Assembly (NCBI GenBank): GCA_034509735.1 | Contig: JACGWO010000008.1 | Location: 14,581,864 to 14,645,863, forward strand | Direction: 5' to 3' | Length of the DNA stretch: 64,000 bases | From: Sesamum alatum | Taxonomy: Eukaryota > Streptophyta > Magnoliopsida > Lamiales > Pedaliaceae | In this document: positions 20,287-31,196 of the stretch, piece by piece | How positions within the stretch are numbered: the first letter of the stretch is position 1 | How the letters are laid out: the number at the start of each line of letters is the position of its first letter | Program-made: the position numbers and the translations under genes | The notes under the pieces: generated by a model | The model's input: only the letters and a program-made list of their open reading frames with translations | Told to the model about the DNA's origin: nothing | The model's database searches: none

Positions 20287-22080
20287 AGAGCTTACAACAT
20301 TCTATTTCACTACTTGAGAAAAGAAACAAAGTATGGTGGGCAAAATTTGGAGAGAACTTTTGAAGGCAATTTCTGTTCTTGCTTTGAAATAGTTTTGTAG
20401 CCATTTTTGTTCTTGCTGGGCTAGAGGATCAAACTCTCACTTTCTCTATTCTTTTTTTTTTTCTAAATTTTATGGACTTCTTCTTTGTTTTTAGACCAAC
20501 TTTGAATCATCGTGAGCCATTTTCATGCATCTTCGTTCAAAGCGGCAAGGACAACCTCAAGGTGAAAGGTACTATCGTGCACATCCATGGTCGGCCGACA
20601 TCATTCAATCGTCCAAGGTTTTATGTTTGCACAAGTCATGCACATCCATCGGTGTTTTGAAAAGATGACGAGAGAAATGTTGGACTCCATCTCCAACACT
20701 TCTTCTCAACCCAATGCCTTAGTGGACATCCGTCTCTTCATGATGTTGAAGCCGACATTGAGTTAGCACTTCCAAGTCATCACCTCATTATCGACGAGGC
20801 TCATGGAGAATTCTACCGTCCAAGTTCTACAAGACATCCATTTTCATGGAAGACACGTTAGGTCAACATGCAAACATCCTTCATGAAGCCGAGATTCATG
20901 CAGTCATTCACGCATTCCTCTTTATGTACGTCTGAAAGAAGAACCTCCCACATTGTAGATGCGCAAGGCCGTCATGCAAGTACCTTTCACGAAGTCGAGA
21001 TTCATGTCGCCGTTCGTGCGTTCTTCTTCATGTGCATCCAGAGCAAGAACCTCCCACACGTTAGATGCGCAAGGCCGTCATGCAAGCATCCTTCATGAAG
21101 CCAAGATTCTCATAGTCATTGACACATATCTTTTCATGTGTATCTGTGACAAGAACCTACCACACTGCAGATGTGCAAGGTTGTCATGCAAGAACCTTTT
21201 ACAAAGCCGAGATTCATGCTGCCGTTCACAAGTGCCTCTTTATGTGCATCAGCAGCAAGAACCTCCCACACGGTAGATATACAAGGCTGTCATACAAGCA
21301 TCCTTTATGAAACCAAGATTCTTGCAATCATTCAGACATCTCTTTTCACGGGCATGTACGACCAAGACATTCTTCAAGCCTTCCTCGAGCTAGGGTCCCT
21401 TTCTGCGACACCTTGCATGCCACCATCAGAGAATCGCTCGTCACCTTGTTAGATTTCCATGGATGCTTGTATGCGAGGAGTTCAACTACGTGGTCGTCCT
21501 TTCTTCTGAGGAGTTGCTAGGCGATGCCGCTTGTAAGGTTTCAACTTTTCATGCCGCAAAGTCATGAGTTTATTTTGGCGTGCCTCCGGCTTTTCATGGA
21601 TTCATACGGCATGCTCACCTCCGATCGGATCATCCTTCGGTTCGTACAATACCTTCTTCATGCATTTTTTTGAGCAAAAGTTGCTTTCCGATACTTGAAG
21701 GAGCCACTCTCACTTGTCAACATTGATGTTTGCACCAAGCATGAAGCACTTCATGAGAAGCCTTTTCTATTTGAGCTAGAGACCCTTTCGAGGAAGCTGA
21801 AGAGAACTTGTTCAACGCCAAAGGATGTGGTCGCTAAGATGAAGAGACTTCCATTTGAAGGTACCTAGTTTCTCCTAGAAACGACAAAGGCGTTGAAGAA
21901 GTATACAAGTACTTCTTCAAGACTCAAGACGGGACTTGACAGCTTCCAACTTGTCCCATTAGTGTTTAGCATGTAACATTTCTTTTCCTTCATTGTTTTG
22001 TTGTTTTCTTTGGTGTAAAAGAATATTGGATGCAATAAACTTTTCTCGAACTCCTGCATGTCTCTTGAAGCATTTTTTCC
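20287..22080 (+). pseudogene. G2 antisense open-frame region, copy 2
   Basis: Plus-strand coding-like region in a minus-strand G2 element. At 20588-20770 one frame reads FAQVMHIHRCFEKMTREML...NTSS...LVD...LKPTLS before a stop, parallel to 15587-15892. A 106-bp array follows (20867-21371), then DILQAFLELGSLS (about 21360-21400). A further frame at about 21690-21870 reads SLVNIDVCTKHEALHEKPF and ends RLPFEGT then stop, with readable codons continuing (FLLETTKALKK). AATAAAC at about 22036 could be a polyadenylation signal. Several frameshifts are present. Unknown protein, possibly captured. Confidence 0.45.
20867..21371 (+). repeat. 106-bp tandem array, about 4.8 units
   Basis: Units start with CAT(G/A)CAA at 20867, 20973, 21079, 21185 and 21291, exactly 106 bp apart each time. 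Each unit contains a variant of TTCATGAAGCCGAGATTCAT and, except for the last partial unit, AGAACCTCCCACA. Because 106 is not a multiple of three, the frame shifts with each unit, unlike the 105-bp version at 55.2 kb. Confidence 0.9.
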
Positions 22081-22212
22081 TTATTTATGCTAACGATAAT
22101 CACGAGGAATCACAACGCGCATCCTAAATTCAATCGAAACTTCAAGACTTGTTTTATTTGGAAACAAAACTGGCTAAATTTGCATTGCCCTTTTCTCCAT
22201 CGATATTTTTTT

Positions 22213-23545
22213 GTCAAAATTGCGTATTATCCCCCCCCCCCCCTGTTTTCAAAAATCAGCTAAAAACTTTCCCGTGTTTTAAAAATAGTCAAAATAACCC
22301 CTATGTTTTGTAAAACCCTACACACGTGCCCTCACCGTTAGTCAAAGCTAACAACGTTAATTTTTTGGCTAAAAGACCATTATACCCTTATTTATTATAT
22401 ATTATTCTTTTTTTTATTGATCGTTGAATTTTTCTTTATTATATTAAAGGTGTATGATCTAATCAATCCATCTCAACCGTTAGATCTTAAATTTATAAAA
22501 GATTGAGTCTAAATTTAATCAATTTTGATATACATTATATTTGAAATTATAAATTACAAAAATAAAATATTTCCATTTTAACCCCACCCTCACCCCGCCA
22601 CCAGGCCCCCTCCCCCCCAGCCCTACGACCAAGGCCCCCTCTCCCCACCCCCAGCCGCCTGCCGGTAGAGCGGGCGCCGTCCCGGTCGTCGTTGCCCCAC
22701 AACCTAGGCGTCCTCGGTACCAAATTCATCTAGCGACTGTCGTTGCGGTTGCCCAGATTTTTTTAATAAATTAATAAATTTGATTTTTGTGGAAATTAAA
22801 GAAATTGGTTTATATTTATATAAAAAACTGAAATTTAAATATTATTTAATAGTATAATATATTTACATATATTTAATAAATTAGTTAATAATATATGATT
22901 ATTATAATTTATTAATATTTATATTCATAAAAATATCATTTTAATTTAAATATTTTTTATATCTAAATATAATTTTTTGGTATTTTAATTTAATATAATT
23001 TGTTAAAATAATTTAATCTAAATAATAATTTAATTTAGTTATTAATATATAATTGTATAATTAACTTTTTTATGTTTATTTGTATAAGTATCTAAAAAGT
23101 AAATTTTAGTATATTATTCTTTTTTTATTTTGATCTTTTAATTTAAAATTTGAACTTTTCAAAATATGTTAAAAGTTTATATATTTTTAGGTATTTTGAT
23201 ATTTAACTAATATATTTCATAAATAAATATAATTTATTGACATATATTCAAATTTAATAGTAATTTGAATTAATCAATAATATTAATTTATTAAAATATA
23301 TTTAAATGCCCAAAGGAAGAGCGGAAAATGAACATTTATACTATAAAAATAACCCTAAAATATGTAAAAGAATGAAGCCTAGTCACACAACGGGCGCGTG
23401 TTAGATACTCTTTGTTAGCTTCCAATGAAGAGGGGCTTTTTTGCAAGGTTTTGCAAAATAGGGGATTTTTGTTTTGCATATTTTCAAAATACAAGGGGGT
23501 TTTTAGCAAGATTTTGATAACACAGGGGGGCAATGCAATCTGTCC
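22213..23545. mobile_element. Mutator-like element with degenerate long TIRs and a GC-rich insert
   Basis: Left arm (CCCCTGTTTTCAAAAATCAGCTAAAAAC... from about 22213) matches the reverse complement of the right arm (CCCCTGTGTTATCAAAATC, TTGCTAAAAACCCCC; right end about 23545) over roughly 90 bp with mismatches. The interior is very AT-rich except 22575-22740, which is GC-rich and pyrimidine-biased. No transposase. A 13-14 base C run sits in the left arm. No clear target duplication was found. It interrupts the minus-strand G2 copy. Confidence 0.6.
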
Positions 23546-23711
23546 TTTCTTTTGGAAGATATTACTGAACTTGAGCAAAATCTGCTCAAGCTGCCTACAT
23601 ACCCCGTGAAGGCATCAAGTTAGAATGTAGTTCAAATAAACTTGTATTTTCTTTACTTTCTTTCTTTTTTAATAGGGGGATGCCGTACACAGTTTATACC
23701 CATGCAGGCCA

Positions 23712-23839
23712 GGAGTAACATGCAGTTTAGGCTCGTGCGTCTTGGAGCAATATGTAGTTTAAGATCATGCATCATGGAGCAATATGTAGTTTAAGCTCGT
23801 GCGTCATGGAGTAGTTTTTCATGAACTTGTCATTTGCAA
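23712..23839. repeat. 32-bp tandem repeat, three full units plus a partial
   Basis: GGAG(T/C)AA(C/T)ATG(C/T)AGTTTA starts at 23712, 23744 and 23776, with a fourth start at 23808: exact 32-bp spacing. No coding role seen. The 23546-23711 stretch before it holds nothing I recognise. Confidence 0.85.
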
Positions 23840-25500
23840 GGCCGAGGTCGTATTTATTATTTAAGATAATGGAGGTTTCATGTTCTCCATCTTCAAGTTG
23901 TACATAGGAGCATCTTGGGTTTCATCTTTGGAGATGTTTAGGTTAGAGTCTTCATAATCATTGACGTGGTTGGAGACGTAGCTTGATGCTTTCTTCGTCC
24001 TCTTTATGTGAAGTGTCTTCTGATATATACGATCATTTGACGATTCGTCGCGTCACATTGATTGGCTTGTTTACAGGGATGAGCAAAAAAACATCTTACT
24101 CTCCGAGGCTAAGACACGTAAAGTGCTTGACTTTTGCCATTTTCTTTTGGCTTGTACGTCTCGTCATGTTGACTTCTTTTCTTTAGTTGTCGGGCATAAC
24201 CACTTCAAGGCAATTGCTCAAAGATCCTCATCAGCGATGCTCTACTTTGCTAGATGAAGTCTTGCTTGTCTCACCAAGCCTTTCAAAGATTAAAGTGTGA
24301 AGAATAGGAGTTCCGAGTCGATTGAATATGGTGACGCGGTTGTCTTTCACCCTTTGACTTTCATCGTCTTCGTCTTTCTTCACCGTGATGTACTGCATGG
24401 TTACACAATTATCTTCGTTTTTTATTTGCATCCTCACAAGTTCATCTGGAGTGAAGCTTAAGCCAGTGCGTGGTTGGTCGACATGGAAGCCTTATCTTCC
24501 CAATTCGTGTTGTGTGTTTAGTCAGTCCATGGATCTTTTCACCACTCAACTCGAGATTTAAATTTGTTGAGTGGAGATGGGGCAGAAAAGTCGTATCATG
24601 ATTTTGCCAAGAGGTGGTAAGCTTTTAAGGTGAATGCCCCCGACATCTCTTCAGCTTGATTTTTCAGAAGAAGTGGTTCACTTGAGACCAACGCTTGTTG
24701 ACCGATGACGGGCTTGATTAGTTCAGCTTTGGCACCTTGAAGGTCGTTTAATTTCACCTTACTTGATTGCTCAATTTATTTGGATAGTGGAGGAGCGTGG
24801 TCTTGTGACGAGCTATGTTTATCTTAACCATTTGACCGCACCACGTTGTGGAAGACTAGTGAGTAACGTGGCTTCTTCGAGTTATGATTTCTGCTAGTTA
24901 ATACTTCATCGATGGTCAATTTTTGGAGCTTCTCATCACTGACTTCTGATGCAGTGGAATTGGAGCATACTTCCTTCACGGATTGACTGAAGGGGAACTC
25001 TGATGATATTGCTTCATGCATCTCATTGGGGTTGAGGTAGAGTTTGGTATTAGCAAAGTATGACTCCACCTTGGTGCGGGGCTTCATGCCAGTATCAGAG
25101 CCTCCATTTGCATGGGCTCAAGACTGTCCAACCAAAATTTTGGTGCCAGTAGAGATGGTAGAGCTTTCTGCTTATTTTTCTAGACATGCATGTCATTTAT
25201 TGGAGTGATGTTGGCGATGTTTGTGCCCACTGTGACTTCGTCATCTAATGTAAGCAAGCCTTCTTAATGTGGCGTATGTTGATTTTGAGGCCTTTCACTC
25301 CTTTTCTCACTTGGAGGAAAATTGAGAGGAGTTGCTTTGATGGCCATGGAACTTTTTACGTCAAGTATGATGAAGTCTTCATCCTCTTTTACTCCTCTTT
25401 GGTAGCCAATTAGGAATTTAGGTTATGATTGATGATGTTTATTTCCATGTTATGGGCGCGAGTAGATAACTCCTCAAAGTTTCTTGGCTTGTAAACCACT
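23820..25500 (-). pseudogene. G2 gypsy gag end and protease-RT spacer, minus-strand copy
   Basis: Read on the minus strand: a gag C-terminal scrap (EEL-TRAHNMEINI) near 25430-25480; spacer FTKVE-like SYFANTKLYLNPNEMHE at 24824-25087; LKAYHLLAKS-YDF near 24570-24640; then ITVKKDEDDESQ and IFERLGET at 24231-24437, typical of the low-complexity linker of Tat-type gypsy polyproteins. It continues weakly to about 23840 (NISKDETQDAPMY). No RT follows; after the Mutator-like element comes the antisense-frame region and then the 3' LTR. This makes one minus-strand G2 copy from about 25500 down to 16985. Confidence 0.55.
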
Positions 25501-25564
25501 TCCAATTATGGAAGCCACTTTCACACAACTCCTCAAAGACAATATAGGCTTCATGCAACATGCA

Positions 25565-25714
25565 ACCATTGGATCGACATTCGAAAAGAAGAATCAGGGG
25601 ACAATCATCGACAGAGATTGTAACACCCTTTTGATTTAAACTAATAAAATACTTTTGGTCCATATTTTTCTTGTCTTGTAATTTATATTTGCAGATACAA
25701 AATTTTTGTGAACA
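25565..25714 (+). repeat. Truncated G2 5' LTR, plus orientation
   Basis: Last 150 bases of the LTR (GAAGAATCAGGGG, AGAGATTGTAACACCC, TTTTGTGAACA). AATTTCTGGCACGC follows, in the position of the primer-binding site, and gag starts downstream on the same strand. The upstream part of the LTR is missing. Confidence 0.7.
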
Positions 25715-27540
25715 AATTTCTGGCACGCTCATTAGGATAAGCTCTGCCCTCATCCATTCCTCCTACATCAGAATTCAAAACATCACTTCCATGCATTTGA
25801 TGGCACCAAAGAAGAACCAAGTTGCCATGAACGAGAAGAACATCATCAACTTTGCTGCTGCTGCCAGTCAATCCTCTACCAGGGGCAAGATCGTGGACAC
25901 TACTCTTTACGATGTTTCGAACTCGGCAAGCCCTACCGAGATCGACTCGAAATCCACTCATTTTGCCACTTTCCTCGCCATGATGACCGAGGCCACGCGA
26001 TGGAGAACAAGTTGCTCAGATGATCCAAGACATAGCCGACCTCCAAAAGATTATGGAAGATGTTGGGATTTTTAAACCCCTCTAGTGAGCCCAAAAAATA
26101 AAGGATCAATATATACATCCTAAACCAAACAACTATTACAAGATATGCAAAGGTAATATATGTAAATATATTAACAATAAAAAGAAAAGGGGTAAGAACG
26201 CCGATCATGGCTCAGATCCTCCGATCCGACGAGAGGAGGTCCCAAAATTTCCACCAAGAAAATTCCGGCAACCGCACAACACGATTGCTCCAACACCAAC
26301 TCGCCACACATGCTCAAATCCACAAAGGACCTCATACAGCCACTAAGGCAAAGAGAGATAATCACTTAGAAATGTTCACAGAGAACCTTAGACTATTCGA
26401 TGCTTTTTGCCACAACCAAAAGGAAGAATATATGTAGTGAGGAGGGGGTGATAATCGGGTGAGAAGAACCATTTCCCACGACATGGGAAAATGGTGGCAG
26501 CGGAAACCAAGAGAAGAATGGGGAATAAACGAGGAGACACTTGGGAAAGGGAAATGAAGGATTAGGATTTTTAGAAGATGAGAAGACCCTTTTAAGGGAT
26601 AGTGGAGCAGACCGAGTCGGGTTGGGGGGACGAGTTGGGCCAGAGCTGTCCAAGTGTTTTAGGCCGGAAAATCTTGAGGACATGGGCCACAAATTACCAA
26701 CAGAAGACAAAGATCTCCAGATTGCTCATTTGATGAACAAAATTGAGCCTACCAACATTGGGGAATCAAGCCACAATCACTCGCCTGCTTCAAAACATGC
26801 TGAAAAAGAGAAGCAAATGGATGAAGAGCCACCAGAGCAATAGTCTGTCTAGAAATCTAGTCATTCTGCGATCTTTATTGTTGCGTTGTTCGTCCAACAG
26901 TTGCAGGAGATGATCGCCAGTACCATCAAGGCTCACTATTGCGGATCTTCACAATACTAACCCGCCTGCTCAAAGTCATACACTAAGCGAGTTGATGACT
27001 TGAGGATGCTAATGAGCTACCAACCGCCAAAGTTGCAGCAATTCGATGGAAAAGGCAATCCCAAATAGCATATTGCCCACTTCATCGAGACGTGCAACAA
27101 CGTCGGTACGGATGGTGACATCTTGGTGAATTCATCCGGTTGCTCGAAGGTAATGCTTTTAATTCGTACGTGGATTTAGAGCTTGAGTCGATTGACAGTT
27201 GAGACGAGATGGAGGGGGAGTTCCTCAACCATTTCTACAACACTCAGCATGATCGAAACTCACTAATGTAAGATAATGGAAAGATGAGCAGGTCGTCGAC
27301 TACATCAACCTTGAACTGCAAGGACAAACTTTCAGAGGCGTCGACAATAGAGATGTGCTTCCAAAGTATATACTGGGGGCTTCTCTACATTCTCCAAGGG
27401 ATCAAGCCAAGAAACTTTGAAGAATTGGCTACGTGTGCCTATGATATGGAGTTGAGTATCGCCAACCACAAAACCATCTTCCTAATCAACGATCAAAGAA
27501 AAGACAAGAAAGATTAAAAAAGGAGCGAGAAATTCGCAAA
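25715..27540 (+). pseudogene. G2 gypsy gag, plus-strand copy, interrupted by a solo LTR
   Basis: The start is probably near the methionine at 25791 (MHLMAPKKNQVAMNEKN). The N-terminal part (RGKIVDTTLYDVSNS, then LQKIMED) stops at 26060, and KDLQIAHLMNKIE resumes at 26703 beyond the solo LTR. The retrotransposon gag domain follows with stops: PPKLQQFDGKGNP (about 27020), DYINLELQ, ILQGIKPRNFEELAT and YDMELSIANHKT (27390-27470). The minus-strand copy at 55979-57114 has the same N-terminus uninterrupted, which confirms the insertion point. Inactive. Confidence 0.7.
26061..26702. mobile_element. Solo LTR (642 bp) with perfect 5-bp target duplication
   Basis: Starts TGTTGGGATTTTTAAACCCC and ends GGGCCACAAATTACCAACA, so the tips TGTTGG/CCAACA are inverted repeats. 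GAAGA flanks both sides (26056-26060 and 26703-26707). There is no internal region or second LTR, so it is a solo LTR left by unequal recombination. Its orientation is uncertain. Its family is not otherwise seen in the window. Confidence 0.9.
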
Positions 27541-28740
27541 ACCGAATGTCAAGGAGTCCATGGTCATTAAAACGACTCTTGTCAAAATCTCTTCTAATGA
27601 AAAAATGAAGTTGGAAAAGCCCAAGGACTAGCGTATGACAAATGACAGACATCGACCTACATTGAAAGAGCTGCAAGAGAAGGAATACCTGTTCCCCGAC
27701 TTTGATGTGCCCTACATTTTTAAAGACCTCTTGGAAAGAAGGTTGATCAAGTTACTAGAGTCAAAATGTCCGGACAAAGCCGGGAGGCTGGATGAGCCCA
27801 AGTGTTGCAAGTATTACCGGGTGGTTAGTCATCTCATAGAAAACTGCTTCTTACTGGCTAAAGAAGGAAAGATAATCTTGGACGTTGCACAGACGACGGG
27901 TACGAATGTCGCTAGCGTCACTCCAATGAAGAGTACGAATGTCTTGAAGGAAAAGTTAGAATTTATGCCATCCTCTACAACAAAGTTATCAACACTTCAG
28001 TTTGAGAGTCTTGAGGCAATACAACTAGAAGCTTTGTTCGTCGACAAAAAGAAGAAGGAACCCACCGAAGATAACAGTGGGAACATCCTCGTGACGCATC
28101 AGCAAAGACAAAGACGGCATGTTGAAAAGCTTCATCCTTCACTCCCGAGAAAGCCACGTCTTACAAACGCTCTCAGAGTGTATAGATAAAAAACAAGTAA
28201 AAAATGATGACCCGTCAGTGCATTCGGCGACTCTAGAAGAATTCTCCCCACAAATATTTTTTGAGTGAAAAGATAGGGCCACGAACGCTCCTCCACGCAG
28301 AGATAGAAGACAACTGTTAGTCTCTTACTGTACCACCATATCCGTCAAAGATGAAGACTTATTGCTTGGGTCAAAGCTGCACAATTGACTGCTCTTCGTC
28401 TTGGAATTTATACAGGAGCAAAGGATAAATCGCATACTAATAGACGGTGGATCTGTTGTCAACATCATACCAAATGAAGAAATTGGGCATATCCTTAGAA
28501 GACTTGTCCCTTAGACGTTTGACCATCCAAGGCTTCGATCGAGGGACTCAACGAGCCATTGGCATGACCCCGCTTGACCTTACCATGGGGGAACTAAAAG
28601 CGAGCACTTTTTTCCACATCATCGATGCAATAACCTCCTATGATCTGCTTCTAGGGAGGGCGTGAGTGCATGAAATGGAGTTTTTCCCTCCACACTACAC
28701 CAATTTTTCAAGTACATAAAAAATGGAGAAATTATGAGAG
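27541..28740 (+). pseudogene. G2 gypsy gag-protease junction and aspartic protease
   Basis: 27635-28189 carries the zinc-knuckle-like region of plant gypsy gag: RPTLKELQEKEYLFPDFDVP, then CCKYYRVVSHLIENCFLLAKEGKI. 28430-28665 is the aspartic protease: ILIDGGSVVNIIPN with active-site D in DGGS (about 28440), a frameshift, then KKLGISLEDLS, LTIQGFDRGTQRAIGM and DAITSYDLLLGRA. Stops and one frameshift inactivate it. Confidence 0.8.
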
Positions 28741-29115
28741 TCGAAGTAGACATGAAACCTTCCACTGAGGTAGAGTCATATTTCGTCGATGCAAAGCTTT
28801 ACCTTGATCCTGACACGATGCAAGAAATATTGCCCTTAAAATTTTGGTTGGCCATTCCATTGAGGAGATACACCCTAAGGCCATTGCCCTAAAAAAAGGA
28901 GGAATGAAGAACTTAGCAGAGTGAGCACTAATGAAGCCCCAACCCGTGAAAGCCACAGTTCAAGAAGCCACCTTACTCGCTGGTAGTCCAATATGTGGTT
29001 CGGTCAAACAACAAAGAGAAACAAAACCAATCGAAGGAATCATGTTCCGCTGCTCTTCAAAGGGAAGAAGACAAATCAAGGATCCAAGGTTCAATGACTT
29101 TTCATGACGTATGAA
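28741..29115 (+). pseudogene. G2 gypsy spacer scrap after the protease
   Basis: VDMKPSTEVESYFVDAKLYLDPDTMQE (read here in two short pieces: PSTEVESYFVDAKLY and LDPDTMQE) aligns with the spacer at 15.1 kb and 25.0 kb. It then decays and is cut off by an LTR in the opposite orientation at about 29120. Confidence 0.55.
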
Positions 29116-29119
29116 CTTA

Positions 29120-29494
29120 AACTGCATGTTAATCCTGGCCTTGTATGGAGTGACTTGTGTTGTCTCTCCTCTTGTCTTGTGTTGAATGTTGTCTCCAAGT
29201 CAGAGGTGGAGGCCCCTTTTTATAGGCGTGAGTAGGGCTTAGGCAGCTTGGTCTAATTTCTGTTGGGATCATGTACATGACCCAATTTAGCTAATCCAAA
29301 ATAATAAAAATTATGTTTATTCTGGATCGACTCATAAAAACACATAAGACCCAAATTTAATATGGGCATATGAATTTAATTCTTGAAATATGATAAGCCC
29401 AAATTTATTGTGGAATATCATTTTGGAATCCAATTATCAACTAATTTATTTTGGATTTTAATTGGTAATTTATTCCAAAATATTTTGATATCTA
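29120..29494 (-). repeat. Partial G2 LTR, minus orientation
   Basis: Aligns with 17310-17727 and 57440-57852: TGTATGGAGTGACTTGTG, CTTTTTATAGGCGTGAGTAG (TATA box on the minus strand) and ATTCCAAAATATTTTGATATC at the end. About half an LTR. Its orientation is opposite to the adjoining plus-strand gag/protease copy. Confidence 0.75.
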
Positions 29495-30330
29495 CATGCT
29501 CTTATTTATTTACATGTGAAAAGACTCCTTACTTAAATATTTGATACAGTAACTACCATATTATATTCTTCAATTATCTTAATATTTATCTTTTACAAAT
29601 AAATGTGTTTTTATATTTTACATGCATATCGAATATGTCCGACTGCCAATGTAAATTAAGAAAATAACCTCAAAATTTTTTACAGCTAAATATTAAAAGA
29701 AAAATTAATGTGTTTTTTTATTTTTTTCAATATTATTGTTTTATATTTTTCCATGTACATCGAATACGTCGGACTACTTATTTAAATTACGAAAATAGCC
29801 TTAAGACCATGTGGGCTTCAAAACATAAAAACCTAGAAACTTATGGGCTTCAAACATGACAACCTAAAAACCTAAGGGCCAAACCGACCCAATATATAAA
29901 ACCCTAAATTGTGAACCCCATAATGTGCCACCCAATCATAACTCCTACTCTCTCACAAGTCAAAACACCCCCCCCCCCCACGCCTACCCCCACCCCAACC
30001 CCAATCCCAACCCCAACCTCAATATGTATACATATATGAATTAATAAATTAATGTATATATATATATATATTAACGAATAATATTTTATTTGAGAAAACA
30101 AGAATCTTGATTTTCCCTAATTAAATATTTTATAAGTTTTTGTGTGTGCGTGTGAGAGAGAAATTATATGATTTATTTATCTTGCTGTTTTCCATATCGC
30201 GTTGTAGAAATTAAGATCTCAGTGTTTGTTTAATTTCCCCAATCAATCAACTAAATAGGAACAAATTTTACCCCAATTTCCCTAAATAAAATCAAGCACA
30301 ATATTTACATTGCAGACCCCAAAATTAATA
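29495..30330. other. Intergenic region upstream of the TRAF1-like gene
   Basis: No gene or element recognised. A C-run and CCCCAAC-type repeats lie at 29960-30025, followed by a short TA repeat at about 30055-30070 and a GT/GA run at about 30140-30165. This probably holds the promoter of the TRAF1-like gene; I cannot identify transcription-factor sites. Confidence 0.5.
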
Positions 30331-30338
30331 TATAAATA
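30331..30338 (+). promoter_or_regulatory. Probable TATA box of the TRAF1-like gene
   Basis: TATAAATA lies 25-40 bases before a pyrimidine-rich leader (CTTCTGCTCTTCTTCC, about 30380) typical of plant 5'UTRs. The start site is inferred, not seen. Confidence 0.5.
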
Positions 30339-30364
30339 GGTGAGTAATATAATTTGCGTGCATT

Positions 30365-31196
30365 ATATTATTTCCTCCGCTTCTGCTCTTCTTCCTATTC
30401 TGCTGCTTCTTTTTCATATCTTGCGACCTCTCTAATCTCTCTCGATTACTCATTTCGCCGGATTATCGAACAAAGCCTTGTTCTTTTTCGCGTAAGGTCG
30501 GTGGGCTCTCTGTATTTCGATCTGAATTACACCAATTGTATTCTCTTCTGTTGTCTATTTCAATCAGTTTCTGGATTCGCCTTTTTTTTGATATTTTTTG
30601 GGGTTTTCTCAGTTAGGGTTTTCGTGTATTGATAAGGCTATTGTGGGATGTGCTTGGAATTCTCGGGTGGTTTTCAATTTGATTGGGTTTTTGTTTTGAA
30701 GTCGGAGGATTAGTGGATGTTTCTTTATTACTTAGAAGACGTTTATGTCTTATCTAGTTAGCGTTTGTTCTGAGAGATGATAGATGGAGTCCTGTGTTTC
30801 ATACTGTCAGTTTTATGGGTTAATTCTGGATTGCGTGAATTAGGGTTTATTGGAAATTTTTAATGTTCTCTGATGTGGGTTTTGAGTTTAAGGAGATAAG
30901 GGGGTTGGAATTTGTTTGATTGTATCAGTTGCTAATGTAACTTTGGTGTTTTTTATGAAATTCTTAATGTGTCGCTTCGAATTGATTTTTCATATTTTGT
31001 TATCAAAAGAGTGTGCGTTTTTCTGATATATATCATAACCATGTGACTTTTACAAAAAGAATCAGATTTGAAATGTTTAGACCTAAGTAGATACGGTATT
31101 CTCTTATGTGAATATTTATGTGATTTTAGTGGTGTTCAGTTTGATCTGAAGCAGGTTAAGTAGAGGAAGTGTGGTGGGAGTTACCGAGTAAGGAAA
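30365..31196 (+). other. 5'UTR of the TRAF1-like gene with a probable intron
   Basis: Pyrimidine-rich leader up to about 30491, then a candidate donor (CGC|GTAAGG, GT at 30492; AAG|GTCGGT five bases on is an alternative). T-rich sequence with in-frame stops follows up to the acceptor GAAGCAG (ends 31154). The second leader exon would be 31155-31196, ending GGAAA just before the ATG. The intron is inferred from splice consensus and composition. Confidence 0.5.

Noticed and set aside
20867..21371. 106-bp array as a CRISPR array
   Set aside because: Whole units are repeated without unique spacers, in a plant genome.
22547..22729. Small Arg/Gly-rich protein gene on the minus strand
   Set aside because: Confined to the GC-rich patch of a Mutator-like element, with no gene signals; noted only as possible captured DNA.
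29904..30101. Glycine/valine-repeat open frame on the minus strand
   Set aside because: It is the translation of a C-run and CCCCAAC/TA simple repeats; no domain and no conservation.
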